Assembly (NCBI RefSeq): GCF_001005725.1
Contig: NZ_LBIC01000009.1
Location: forward strand, 124,001 to 188,000
Origin: Sphingobium chungbukense
Lineage (GTDB): Bacteria > Pseudomonadota > Alphaproteobacteria > Sphingomonadales > Sphingomonadaceae
Length of the DNA: 64,000 nt
Reading direction: 5' to 3'
The notes beneath the pieces were generated by a model that saw nothing but the letters and a program-made list of their open reading frames with translations, was not told where the DNA came from and did not search any database. This document shows, in pieces, positions 1 through 8,078 of the stretch (positions are counted from its first letter, which is position 1; each line of letters opens with the position of its first letter). Made by a program: the position numbers and the translations under genes.

Positions 1-3000
1 AACACGCAGCGCGGCAGCCTGTACGGCTATGATGGCATGCGCATCGGCGCTTCGATGCTCATGGCCGACGGCAACATTCTGACGCTCAAGCGCCGCAAGG
101 GCAACGGCAAGACCTTGGCAGACCCGAACGGTACGGCCCTCGATGACGCGGTCCTGGCCCCGGTGCTGGGTGCCATCACCAGGGAGCGGTTCGAAACGCT
201 CTTTGGTTTGAACCACGAGACCTTGCGCAATGGTGGGGAGCGATTGCTTCATGCCGATGGGGACATCGGCCGCCTGATCGTCGAAGCGGGCGGCGGCTTG
301 CGGACGCTGGTGTCGCGCCTTGAGGATATCGATGCTGAAGCGGACAAGCTTTTCGACACGAGGCGCTCGGGGGCCCGTGTCTTCTACCAGCAGCTGGCCG
401 CGTTCGAGGCAGCCGAAAAAATCGCGCGCAGTGCCCAGCTGACCCGTGAGACCTATGAACAGACGCGCAAGGCGGCGAATGCCGCGGCCGAAAAGCTCGA
501 GGCCTTGCGCGCAGAGCGGCGGGGTCTTGGCACGGCGACTTCGAGGCTGGAGCGCGTTCTGCGGGTAGCGCCCCATCTGCGTCAGCTCGACAGTCTGGCG
601 CAGGATCTCAAGACCTATGACGCTATCGCCTCCTTCCCGAGCGATTTCGCGGCCAGGGTCCGGGCCGCTCTCGACAAGCGAGTTGAGGCTGAACAACGGC
701 TCGAGAGCGCGACCGGCCGGCGGGACCGCCTCAAGGCACGGCTTGATGCGCTGGTCGTGAATGCCGCGCTCAAGGCCTCCGAACAGCGTGTGCGTGATCT
801 TGGCGAACGCGCCATTCACGTCAGCAAGGCCCGGTCCGATCGAGCCAATCGCCAGCGTGAGATTGACGAGGGAGAGGCTCAACTCGCTGTGCTTCGTCGG
901 ATGCTCGGCCTTCCCGCCGATGCGGACCTGGCCTCTCTTGTGCCAAACCAGTCTGCCCTCGATCATGTGCGGCGCCTTTCCGATGAAATGGTGGAGCGGC
1001 GTCCCGCCCTTGCTGGCGCCCGAGCGCGCCTTGGCGAGCTGGCGAATGCACTCGCCGCGATCGACGAGCGTTTGCATGCCGCGCGTGAGGCAGGATTTGA
1101 CACGCCGCCTGACGCATCATCCTCCGCTTTTGCCAGTCTCGCGGCCCAGAAGGCCGCGCAGCAGGCACGCGAGCAGGCGCTGGAGACTGACGACGCAGCC
1201 TTGACCCTTCGGCTTTCGGCGATTGGCTTTGAAACGATCGAGGCGCTGGCAACCCTACCCTGCCCAGGCCCGGATGACATCCGCCTTGAACAGGGCGCGC
1301 GCGAGAACTTGACCGCGCAAATTGGCGAGCAAGAGCGGCTCAAGCGCCAGGCCGAGCGCGACATTCTCACCGGGGAAGCGGAGATCAGCGAGTTGCAGGC
1401 ATCCGGCACGATCGCGAGTGACGCCTCGCTCGCCGAGGCACGCACCCTGCGCGCAGATGCCTGGAAGCCGATCAAGTCCGCCTATGTAGCAGGACAGCTG
1501 CCCGATGATGCGGCTGCTCGCCTTGTATCGGCCGACAGGCTCGACGCGGCGATCATGTCTGCCGACGAACTGGCGGATCGTCGCGCCGCAGAAGCCGGAC
1601 GAGCAGCCTCGCTTGCCCACGCGCAGCGCCGTGTCGCGGAGGCGGGCGCTGCGGCAAGGGCGGCCGAGGCCGAAGCGGCAGCCCTTGCCGTACAGCTCGA
1701 AGCGCGGCGGGCAGTCTGGTTGAACAGTTTCCCGCAAGTGCAGGCCACGCATCCCGACCTCGCATCATTGCTGCAATTTGCGCAGGCGCGGCAACAGCTA
1801 CTGGACGAATTTGAGCGCTTGCGCGCTTCGTCAAATGCGCTGGCAATCGACCAAGCCCAGCTCGCGCCGACCGTTGAGCTTCTCGAACGGATTGAACAAA
1901 ACCGCAAGATCGATCCCTCGCAGTCATTCGCAGCGCGGGTCAGCACGGTGCAAAATGCCATTGCCCGCCACGAGCAGGCGCATGCCGACTACAGCCGCTA
2001 CATGCGCGATCGGGAGGCGCTTTCACGACAGCACAGGCAGGTTGAGGCGGAGCTGGGTCAACTGTCGGCCGCGCAGAACGCCTGGGTAGCCGCATGGCCC
2101 GCCGCCACGGGTGCGTTGGGTCTCAAGTCGGATATTCTGCCGGCCGACGCCATCAGCGCGGTCACCGAATGGGTTGGCGCACGCGGCATATTGTCGGCCA
2201 TTGGTCAGTCCCGTCGCCGTCTGCAGCGGATGATTGAGGATGAGGCGAGCCTTGCGGCAGATGTCCGCAACATCGCGACGGAGCTCGCAATCGAGGTCAG
2301 CGAAGACTGTGTCGTGGCAGCCCAGATGCTGCTTGCGCGCTTCGAGGCCAACGCCACCGCGCAGACCCAATATGATGGCCTACTGCCCGACTATGAGGAA
2401 GCCAGGGTCGTAACCGATCAGACGCAGGACGCCCTTGCCGCTGTCATGGAGGAACTGACCATGCTCGCCGCATCGGCGAAGCTCGATGACGGTAACAGCG
2501 GTGCATTGCTGGAGGCAGCGTCGCAGTGCGAGGCGCGCGGCAGCCTGTGCCAACAGATCGCCCTGGCAGAGCGCACCGCGACAGATGTGGGCGACCAGCT
2601 CGAGCTCGCCGCCTTGCGGGCGGAATGGGCGGGACGGAACCTTGACGAAGTTCGTGGCGAACTGGACGAGCAGAAATCACGAGCTGCGGAGGTCGAGAGT
2701 GAAATCGAGGCAGCCATTCTCGCGGAGAAAGCGGCACGGGACGCCCTTGCCGCCTATTCAAGCCAGAGCGACGTCAATCACGCCGTCGCCGAGCGTGAGG
2801 CAGCGGCAGCACAGATGCACCTCGCCCTCGAGCGCTATCTCGAACTATCGGTCGCACGCGAACTCGTGACCTCGGCGATGGCCACGGTCCGCGCCGAACA
2901 GCAAGATCCGCTCATTCAGCGGGCAGGCCAGCTATTCGCGGCGACGACGCTGGGGGAGTTTGCCGGGATCGAGACCGATATCGACGACAAGGGCCACCCC

Positions 3001-3324
3001 GTTGTTGTCGGACGGCGGGCCAGTGGCGGCATCGCTCCAGTCGCCACCATGAGCGACGGCACGCGCGACCAGCTTTTCCTCGCGTTCCGGCTGGCCAGCC
3101 TTGAGAATTACGGCGGCGCGACGGAGCCCCTGCCCTTTATAGCGGACGATATTCTCGTCCATTTCGATGATGAGCGAAGCCGGTCCACGCTCGATCTTCT
3201 CGCCGAGTTCGGCAAGACCAATCAAGTCCTCCTATTCACGCATCACCGCAGCGTCCGGGCGCTCGCCGAACCACTGACAGGGAAAGGACTCGCCAATATC
3301 ATTGACCTGGATCGTGCCGCGTAA
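1..3324 (+). CDS. YhaN-like SMC-type ATPase, 5'-truncated by window edge
   Basis: The frame is open from base 1, so the true start and the Walker A loop lie outside; 1107 residues are visible. The N-terminal part (LYGYDGMRIGA, then FETLFGLNHETLRNGG) and the long Ala/Glu/Arg-rich coiled coil of about 850 residues are typical of YhaN, an SbcC/Rad50-like ATPase predicted to act with the YhaO exonuclease in DNA end processing. The C-terminal ATPase half is present: a signature-like stretch (TMSDGTRDQLFLAFRLAS) and a Walker B region (PFIADDILVHFDD) followed by the H-loop (LLFTHHRSV). A yhaO partner would be expected upstream, out of view. An SMC-like defence ATPase is an alternative. Confidence 0.8.
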   Translation, partial: NTQRGSLYGYDGMRIGASMLMADGNILTLKRRKGNGKTLADPNGTALDDAVLAPVLGAITRERFETLFGLNHETLRNGGERLLHADGDIGRLIVEAGGGLRTLVSRLEDIDAEADKLFDTRRSGARVFYQQLAAFEAAEKIARSAQLTRETYEQTRKAANAAAEKLEALRAERRGLGTATSRLERVLRVAPHLRQLDSLAQDLKTYDAIASFPSDFAARVRAALDKRVEAEQRLESATGRRDRLKARLDALVVNAALKASEQRVRDLGERAIHVSKARSDRANRQREIDEGEAQLAVLRRMLGLPADADLASLVPNQSALDHVRRLSDEMVERRPALAGARARLGELANALAAIDERLHAAREAGFDTPPDASSSAFASLAAQKAAQQAREQALETDDAALTLRLSAIGFETIEALATLPCPGPDDIRLEQGARENLTAQIGEQERLKRQAERDILTGEAEISELQASGTIASDASLAEARTLRADAWKPIKSAYVAGQLPDDAAARLVSADRLDAAIMSADELADRRAAEAGRAASLAHAQRRVAEAGAAARAAEAEAAALAVQLEARRAVWLNSFPQVQATHPDLASLLQFAQARQQLLDEFERLRASSNALAIDQAQLAPTVELLERIEQNRKIDPSQSFAARVSTVQNAIARHEQAHADYSRYMRDREALSRQHRQVEAELGQLSAAQNAWVAAWPAATGALGLKSDILPADAISAVTEWVGARGILSAIGQSRRRLQRMIEDEASLAADVRNIATELAIEVSEDCVVAAQMLLARFEANATAQTQYDGLLPDYEEARVVTDQTQDALAAVMEELTMLAASAKLDDGNSGALLEAASQCEARGSLCQQIALAERTATDVGDQLELAALRAEWAGRNLDEVRGELDEQKSRAAEVESEIEAAILAEKAARDALAAYSSQSDVNHAVAEREAAAAQMHLALERYLELSVARELVTSAMATVRAEQQDPLIQRAGQLFAATTLGEFAGIETDIDDKGHPVVVGRRASGGIAPVATMSDGTRDQLFLAFRLASLENYGGATEPLPFIADDILVHFDDERSRSTLDLLAEFGKTNQVLLFTHHRSVRALAEPLTGKGLANIIDLDRAA

Positions 3325-3369
3325 GTTCGCTGGCAAAAGTCTGTCCGGTTCATGAGGGAGACCGTGCAG

Positions 3370-3498
3370 GCATGATCGACAGCGAGTCGAGATAGAAGCG
3401 GATCGCCGAGAGATCGCGTGGCTTCAGGGGGCGTTTGGGGCCAACGTTCTGGCCTGCATTCCAGGGGCGCCGTTCGTGCACGACGGGGTCGAGGTCTC
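3370..3498 (-). pseudogene. N-terminal remnant of a tyrosine integrase
   Basis: On the minus strand the frame reads DPVVHERRPWNAGQNVGPKR followed by PLKPRDLSAIRFYLDS. This resembles the N-terminus of a family of phage-type integrases (WNxGxxVGxKRxLKP, then AIRF-LD). The start codon is lost: a TGA lies just upstream in frame. The catalytic half is absent because the frame runs straight into the 3' end of the YhaN-like gene. A C-terminal remnant of the same kind of integrase lies at 5790-5893 on the same strand. Confidence 0.55.
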
Positions 3499-3518
3499 AG
3501 TGTCCCATGATCTTTCCA

Positions 3519-3550
3519 ATAGCCAGAATGGCCGACCGGAGCATATTGGG
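3519..3550. repeat. Diverged 32-bp direct repeat, copy 1
   Basis: Copy 1 of a 32-nt repeat whose second copy is at 4942-4973. I count 25 of 32 identical positions, and six of the seven differences are transitions. Each copy ends 77-86 nt upstream of the first gene of a TA operon (parD at 3636, the RelE-like toxin at 5050). Confidence 0.5.
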
Positions 3551-3635
3551 CGCCCACGTCACATGCCATTCTGTTCTTGGATTTGGGCCACGCGACGTCT
3601 TGCCAAATTTTGCCAAAGCCACTATTCTTCCGCCC

Positions 3636-3875
3636 ATGTCGACGATGAACATCTCGCTTCCCGATGCGCTCAAGGCGTTTGTCGACCATCAGGTCAGCGC
3701 GCGTGGCTACGGCACGAGCAGCGAATATGTGCGGGAATTGATCCGCAAGGATCAGGACATCCAACGGCTTCGAGAAATGCTTCTCGACGGCGCTGGTTCT
3801 GCCGCCACCGCACCTGCCGATGGCGGATATTTCCGAGGCCTTCGTGACCGTGTGACGCAACGCACCGGGGCGTGA
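3636..3875 (+). CDS. parD: ParD-type antitoxin
   Basis: This 79-aa protein starts MSTMNISLPDALKAFVDHQV and continues with the ribbon-helix-helix pattern of ParD/CC2985-type antitoxins (GTSSEYVRELIRKDQD). It is predicted to bind and neutralise the ParE toxin encoded immediately downstream and to repress the operon as a dimer. I chose the start at 3636 because an in-frame upstream extension lacks family similarity. The stop overlaps the toxin start (GTGA at 3872-3875), the usual translational coupling of such pairs. The TA assignment is strong; the actual partner specificity is inferred from adjacency. Confidence 0.85.
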   Translation: MSTMNISLPDALKAFVDHQVSARGYGTSSEYVRELIRKDQDIQRLREMLLDGAGSAATAPADGGYFRGLRDRVTQRTGA

Positions 3876-4198
3876 CAGCAAAGCCGGTCATACCGCGCGC
3901 AAATGCGCGGGAGGATGTCGATCTTGCGGTTGAGCATTACGCGACTGAAGCCGGGGCAGATGTGGCGTTCGGCTTCATCGACGCGCTTGAGCAGGCCTTC
4001 ACCTTCATTGGGGAACGGCCGTCAGCGGGGTCCCCACGCTGGTCGCAAGAACTGAACTTGCCCGGATTGAGAACAATAAGCCTCAAAGGATATCCGTTGC
4101 TCGTCTTCTACCTTGAATTCGAGGACCATGTGGATGTCTGGCGCGTGCTCCATTCCAAGCGAGACATGCCGGCGTGGCTGTCCGATGTGGATGACTGA
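3872..4198 (+). CDS. parE: ParE-type toxin
   Basis: A 108-aa RelE/ParE-superfamily protein with a GTG start overlapping parD by 4 nt. It shows the family's helical N-terminus (AREDVDLAVEHYATEAG, FIDALEQAFTFIGERPSAGS) and the beta-sheet core (LPGLRTISLKGYPLLVFYLE, VDVWRVLHSKRDMPAWL). ParE toxins usually poison DNA gyrase. No frameshift or premature stop is visible, so the module looks intact. The 12-bp word CGCCAACATAGC begins 1 nt after its stop and recurs 8 nt after the next TA operon. Confidence 0.85.
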   Translation: MTAKPVIPRANAREDVDLAVEHYATEAGADVAFGFIDALEQAFTFIGERPSAGSPRWSQELNLPGLRTISLKGYPLLVFYLEFEDHVDVWRVLHSKRDMPAWLSDVDD

Positions 4199-4386
4199 CG
4201 CCAACATAGCAGTCGTTTGAGGCTCAAGCTGAAACCTTCAAAACTAGCCTTACGTTCATCGATCACCGCCTTTGCCCAGCTGCTGCTCGGCGCTGCCGCG
4301 CTCATCGCCGCTTTGAGCGGGCGCAAGCCGCCGGAGGAATAGGAGGTGGAATTGACTAGGCCGGTCCGGATCGTAATTCTGGCGTC

Positions 4387-4931
4387 GTGATCCAACGTCT
4401 GCCCGATTTTGCCGAGAACCATTCCGCCGCGCTTTGCGCGGAGGCTGGAGTCGTCTGCAACCCTTCCAAGCAAGACGAACTCGGCTGGGACTTCTTCATC
4501 CAGTATCCCTCTCGCCGTGATCCCTTGAAGCCTGCGGACAGCCAGCCGGCGGGCGACGAAGCGCTGGTGCAGGTCAAGTCTACGCGCGCCGAGCCCTTCG
4601 TCGCACGCATGAAGCTATCGAACGCGCTTCGCGCCGCCCAGGCACGTCAGCCCTTCTTCGTGGTACTGGTGGTTGCAGGCGGCGGCACTCAGGCAGTCTA
4701 TGCCAAGCATTTCTGGCGCGCCAAGATCGAGCGAACCTGAAGCGCGTCCGGCTCGCCGAGAATGCCGGTGATACCCAGTTCAACCGTCGCCACTTCGATA
4801 TCCGCATGGAGCCAAGCGACGATCACAACGCCGACCTTCTCGACTGGATGCGCCGCACGATCGAAGCCGAGAAGGACTATCTCGCCGCCAAGAGCGAGAT
4901 CCTCGGTACGGTGGGGCACGAAGACGGCTAA
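4387..4931 (+). pseudogene. Frameshifted DUF4365-like protein
   Basis: A GTG-started frame reads through ELGWDFFIQYPSR and LVQVKSTRAEPF, then FFVVLVVAGG and YAKHFWRAKIERT, and stops at 4738-4740. The adjacent frame continues the same kind of protein without a gap: LKRVRLAENAGDTQFNRRHF to a stop at 4929-4931 (EILGTVGHEDG). A one-base shift near 4735-4740 therefore splits a protein of about 180 aa. The D...QVKST pattern resembles DUF4365-type proteins with a restriction-endonuclease-like fold, often found in defence regions; that link is tentative. It lies between two TA operons. Confidence 0.6.
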
Positions 4932-4941
4932 CACTTCTCCG

Positions 4942-4973
4942 ATGGCCGGAATGACCGATCAGAGAATACTGGG
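4942..4973. repeat. Diverged 32-bp direct repeat, copy 2
   Basis: Second copy of the repeat at 3519-3550 (25/32 identical by eye). It lies 77 nt upstream of the second TA operon and just beyond the stop of the frameshifted DUF4365-like gene. Confidence 0.5.
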
Positions 4974-5012
4974 ATGATATGCAGCACATCGGACAATATC
5001 TGAGATGTGTCA

Positions 5013-5041
5013 TTGACATATAGGTCAGTGGCGCATATATG
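5013..5041 (+). promoter_or_regulatory. Promoter with overlapping operator for the RelE-like TA operon
   Basis: A consensus -35 box TTGACA (5013-5018), a 17-nt spacer and a -10 box TATATG (5036-5041) place transcription start near 5048. The toxin ATG is at 5050, so the transcript would be leaderless or nearly so. The inverted repeat TGAC-N6-GTCA (5014-5027) overlaps the -35 box and is a natural operator for the HTH antitoxin. The boxes are seen directly; the start point and repression are inferred. Confidence 0.55.
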
Positions 5042-5049
5042 GCCTAGGC

Positions 5050-5385
5050 ATGGCTAGCTTGCAGACCGTGGTAGAACTGCCTGAGTTTCTCCGGCGGGCC
5101 AAGGCGACCATGTCCGATGACGATCGTTCTGCGCTGGTGGATTACATTGCCGCCAATCCCGAGGCGGGCGTCTCGCTGGGTGGTGGCCTTCGCAAAGTCC
5201 GCATCGCTCGACAGGGCGGCGGCAAAAGCGGCGGCTACAGGACCATTTATGTGTTCGGTGGCGTGCATATATCAATCTTCCTCGTCACCGTGTTCGCCAA
5301 AAACGAAAAGGATAATCTGACCAAGGCCGAACAGGCGGAATTGATCGTCATGAGCAAAGCCTTGCTCGCACGCTATGGAGACTAG
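5050..5385 (+). CDS. RelE/HigB-type toxin
   Basis: A 111-aa RelE/ParE-superfamily protein of the subgroup whose toxin gene precedes an HTH antitoxin. Family features are the central GLRKVRIARQGGGKSGGYR stretch followed by a hydrophobic strand (TIYVFGGVHISIFLVTVFAK) and the charged tail KNEKDNLTKAEQAEL. These toxins are usually ribosome-dependent or free mRNA endonucleases. The start at 5050 follows the promoter so closely that there is almost no leader and no Shine-Dalgarno sequence. Two bases separate its stop from the antitoxin start. The module looks intact. Confidence 0.85.
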   Translation: MASLQTVVELPEFLRRAKATMSDDDRSALVDYIAANPEAGVSLGGGLRKVRIARQGGGKSGGYRTIYVFGGVHISIFLVTVFAKNEKDNLTKAEQAELIVMSKALLARYGD

Positions 5386-5387
5386 AA

Positions 5388-5675
5388 ATGAGCGCCTATG
5401 ACAGCATCAAACAGGGCTTGAGCGAAGCGCTGGCGTTTGCGGAAGGTAAGGAGGCCGAAGCTCACATCCATCAGGTGGAAGTGCCCACCGTCGATGTCGC
5501 CGCGATCCGCGCCAGAACCGGCCTCTCGCAGGGTGCATTCGCGCGCAGCATCGGCGTTGCCAAGGGCACACTGCTCAACTGGGAGCATGGCCGCCGACGT
5601 CCCACCGGACCGGCGCAGGTGCTGCTCGCGATGATCGCCAAGAAGCCTTCGCTGGTGAGGGAGTTGCTACGCTAG
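5388..5675 (+). CDS. HTH antitoxin (NadS/HigA-like)
   Basis: A 95-aa partner of the preceding toxin. The N-terminal region (residues 1-40) is the toxin-binding type found in NadS-like antitoxins. Residues about 42-80 form a Cro/C1-type helix-turn-helix (IRARTGLSQGAFARSIGVAK, then LLNWEHGRRRPTGPA). It should neutralise the toxin and repress the promoter at 5013-5041, where the TGAC-N6-GTCA dyad is a candidate binding site. Toxin-first gene order supports the HigBA-like assignment. Confidence 0.85.
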   Translation: MSAYDSIKQGLSEALAFAEGKEAEAHIHQVEVPTVDVAAIRARTGLSQGAFARSIGVAKGTLLNWEHGRRRPTGPAQVLLAMIAKKPSLVRELLR

Positions 5676-5789
5676 TCGTCCTCCGCCAACATAGCCGCCA
5701 TTGATGGTCCGCCGGCCGATCCCTGATAGTTGACGGTCGTTCATGAGGCCAAACCGGCTCCCCGGCGACCTCGGGAAGCCGGAGCGGTG

Positions 5790-5893
5790 TCAAATTTCCG
5801 TCCGTTCGGACAGTGTCAGGGCATCATCCAGTCGATGCCCAGGTAACGCACGGTGTTCTCACTGTTGGTATGGCCCAGCGAGCACGATTCATA
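5790..5893 (-). pseudogene. C-terminal remnant of a tyrosine integrase
   Basis: On the minus strand the frame reads SLGHTNSENTVRYLGIDW, carrying the LGH motif and the catalytic Tyr of tyrosine recombinases. A one-base shift then gives DDALTLSERTEI and a stop at 5790-5792, matching how this integrase family ends. The N-terminal three quarters are missing. With the N-terminal remnant at 3370-3498 on the same strand but in reversed order, the two pieces cannot be a simple split of one gene. Confidence 0.6.
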
Positions 5894-5934
5894 ATGCACC
5901 TCACATTAACTCATTGAAAAGCAAAGATCTGCTG

Positions 5935-6229
5935 ATCAGGATTTGATGTTAGCGGAGCCGCCAACAGCTTCTTTCTAGACAGACCGGCCAGATCTGCGGC
6001 CTTGATCACCCACGGAGCACCGGGGCAGACTTGATTGCCGGTTATGGTACCGCGACGTAGCATGCGCAATGCCGTCATATTACACACTCCGATGACTTTG
6101 GCTGCTTCGTCGAGCGTGATTTCACCGCGCTCGGTCCATTCTTCTTCGCGGAAGCATGCAATCTCGTGATGATTGCGGAAGCCGCGCACGCGCCCCTGGG
6201 TCCAGGCGTTGCCGTTTCCGGTTGCGACC
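5935..6229 (-). pseudogene. C-terminal fragment of a large serine recombinase
   Basis: The minus-strand frame reads GNGNAWTQGRVRGFRNHHEI, then EEWTERGEITLDEAAKVIGV, then GTITGNQVCPGAPWVI. This matches the C-terminal part of recombinase-family proteins (a W-T-x-x-R-V-x-x-[LF]-R motif followed by an HTH-like segment). The catalytic N-terminal serine domain is absent. Its upstream edge abuts the last codons of a higB toxin on the opposite strand, so this fragment probably replaced most of higB. Confidence 0.6.
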
Positions 6230-6268
6230 TTAATCGATATGGATCTGGAGGACTATCATGGCGCTTAA
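6219..6268 (+). pseudogene. Last codons of a higB toxin
   Basis: In the frame overlapping the higA start, the plus strand reads LIDMDLEDYHGA then a stop, resembling the D-x-[ED]-x-x-DYH ending of HigB toxins. Only about a dozen codons survive upstream of higA; the rest of higB is replaced by the serine-recombinase fragment. Short evidence, supported by position directly before and overlapping higA. Confidence 0.45.
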
Positions 6269-6478
6269 GATGCACTCTTCGCTCGCGGTCCACGTGGGGG
6301 ACTGGTTGAAGTCAGAAATCGTGGAGCCTGCACAGGTCAGTGTGACGGCTTTGGCCGAGCATTTTGGCGTATCGAGGCAGGCATTGAGCACCTTGCTGAA
6401 CAGCAATGCAAATCTGTCTGCCGATATGGCTATCCGGTTTGAGAAGGCTTTCGGCATCAAGGCCGACACTCTGTTGCA

Positions 6479-6486
6479 GATGCAGA
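6479..6486. repeat. 8-bp target site duplication of IS66 (left)
   Basis: GATGCAGA, repeated at 13944-13951, flanks the IS66-family element inside higA. An 8-bp duplication is characteristic of the IS66 family. Confidence 0.85.
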
Positions 6487-6494
6487 GTAGGCAT

Positions 6495-6503
6495 TCGGTG
6501 AAG
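6495..6503. repeat. 9-bp target site duplication of the IS4-type IS (left)
   Basis: TCGGTGAAG at 6495-6503 and again at 8062-8070 flanks the IS precisely; the target is the left terminal inverted repeat of the IS66 element. Confidence 0.9.
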
Positions 6504-8061
6504 CTTGCGATTACCCATAAGTTTCGAGCCCCACGCCGATCTGGATGTCGGCCAGACGACGTAGGCCGCGCCAGACGACGGTGTTACCCGGGGGTGGGTC
6601 TGAAGTTCTTGCGAGATAACCGCCGAGACGGGCCAGTTTGGTGAGATAGAGCTGGATCGTGCCCCTCTTTGCTCGGCGATTTCCGCTATCGGCAACAAGA
6701 CGATCAAGGATGTTGATTTCCGATGTGGTGAACGCGATTGCCGGGCTGGCGTCGGGTGCTGCGCGGGCCATCATTGTCATCCATAATACACGCCAGCTGA
6801 CGATGCAAAAGAGCGCCACTAGGTTGGCAAGGCGATCGGCCGTGCGGAGCCTGGCGTCTTCGGCACGGCATCCAGACTTCAGGACCTTGTGGAAGACTTC
6901 GATCTTCCAGCGCATGGCGTACCAACGGATTTTCTCGATCGCCTCTTCCAGACTGCTGACCTCCAGATCGGTAACCAGCTTCCACAGGATCGGCTTTCGA
7001 CCCGGCGGAGCGCCGACTTCCGAGGCATGGATCACTGTTAGATCGAGAGCCGGGTACCGCTTCTGCTTCCCGATCGGCGGGCGGACGAGAATACGTTTAT
7101 ACTGGATGTCGAGGGTCACCTGCTCGACCGTATCGTTATCGCCCCTGACTTCGATGCTGTGCGTACCGGCGCTCGGCTCTTCGCGCATTTCGCTCTTTAC
7201 GGTGTGATCGCCGTTGCCTGCCAGTCGGTCAACAACGGTGCGGACGACGAAGTGCGTTCCCAGATCCTTGGCGAGGCAATAGAGTTCGTAGATGTCGCTT
7301 TCCCGATCACCCACGTGGACACAGCGGTCGGGCTGTCCCAGCAAAGTCATCGATTGACGCAGATTGTCCAGCCAGCGCACGCTCTCCTTCGCCTCTATCG
7401 GAACCCGGGTCGAATTGATCTTCCGCTTGAGCTGGGCAGTGCCCTTGAACTTGTCGCGGTTCCAGAACTTTACCGCAGCAAGCCCCAAAGGTAGGCCGTC
7501 CTCAGTCACGACCAGGCTTGAGTGCATCAGTATTCCACACACCGTGTGGTGACGGAGTCGGCCAGCTTTATCGCGACCGCTGTTGACGCTCTTGGTAAAA
7601 CCGACAGCATGTGAATTGCGGCGCTGATATGTGAACTCCGTCGTATCTTGGAGCACCAAGATGGGACCATCCGTCACCGCGAAACGCTGTTTGGTCGCAT
7701 CAAAGTGGCCGGCCAGGATATCCCCTTCTTCAACCTTAGGGTTGGAAAAGAACCGATATGCTGCCTTGGTGCTTGCCCAGTCCTGGCATGCCAAGGGAAT
7801 CGTTCCTCCCATTCGGTCACTCAGTCGACAAAGCAGATCGCCGCACCGGCGCCCAAGACGCGCGTCACTGAACGCACTCTCATCGATCTCGCAGTGGGAC
7901 CAATGCTCTTCCAAAAAGGGCAGTTTTTCGCCTTTGGTCTGCACAGGGCACCTCACGAACACACCATGGTGCTCGTGAATGAATCATAACCGACTCATCC
8001 GATTCAACAATTTTCGACAACGACCTGATAAGCGATTCAAATACTTATGGGTAATCGCAAG
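6504..8061 (-). mobile_element. Complete IS4-family (Tn5/IS50-like) insertion sequence
   Basis: 1558 bp bounded by perfect 19-bp inverted repeats CTTGCGATTACCCATAAGT (6504-6522; complement at 8043-8061) and a 9-bp target duplication TCGGTGAAG. One transposase gene fills it. Perfect ends, perfect duplication and an open transposase frame indicate a recent, probably still active insertion. Confidence 0.92.
6511..7962 (-). CDS. IS4-family Tn5-like transposase
   Basis: 483 aa, full length for the group. The N-terminus (LPFLEEHWSHCEIDESAFSD, LGRRCGDLLCRLSDRMGG) matches the Tn5-type DNA-binding domain. Catalytic DDE residues can be placed at LVLQDTTE (first Asp), HVGDRESDIYEL (second Asp) and YAMRWKIEVFHKVLK, which fits the Y-x2-R-x3-E-x6-K signature. 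The stop codon (TAA, 6511-6513) lies inside the terminal inverted repeat, so the gene reaches the very end of the element. It should act by cut-and-paste on the perfect 19-bp ends. Confidence 0.93.
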   Translation of the reverse strand: MFVRCPVQTKGEKLPFLEEHWSHCEIDESAFSDARLGRRCGDLLCRLSDRMGGTIPLACQDWASTKAAYRFFSNPKVEEGDILAGHFDATKQRFAVTDGPILVLQDTTEFTYQRRNSHAVGFTKSVNSGRDKAGRLRHHTVCGILMHSSLVVTEDGLPLGLAAVKFWNRDKFKGTAQLKRKINSTRVPIEAKESVRWLDNLRQSMTLLGQPDRCVHVGDRESDIYELYCLAKDLGTHFVVRTVVDRLAGNGDHTVKSEMREEPSAGTHSIEVRGDNDTVEQVTLDIQYKRILVRPPIGKQKRYPALDLTVIHASEVGAPPGRKPILWKLVTDLEVSSLEEAIEKIRWYAMRWKIEVFHKVLKSGCRAEDARLRTADRLANLVALFCIVSWRVLWMTMMARAAPDASPAIAFTTSEINILDRLVADSGNRRAKRGTIQLYLTKLARLGGYLARTSDPPPGNTVVWRGLRRLADIQIGVGLETYG

Positions 8062-8070
8062 TCGGTGAAG
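8062..8070. repeat. 9-bp target site duplication of the IS4-type IS (right)
   Basis: TCGGTGAAG, identical to 6495-6503, immediately outside the right terminal repeat. Confidence 0.9.
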
Positions 8071-8078
8071 GCCGTGGA

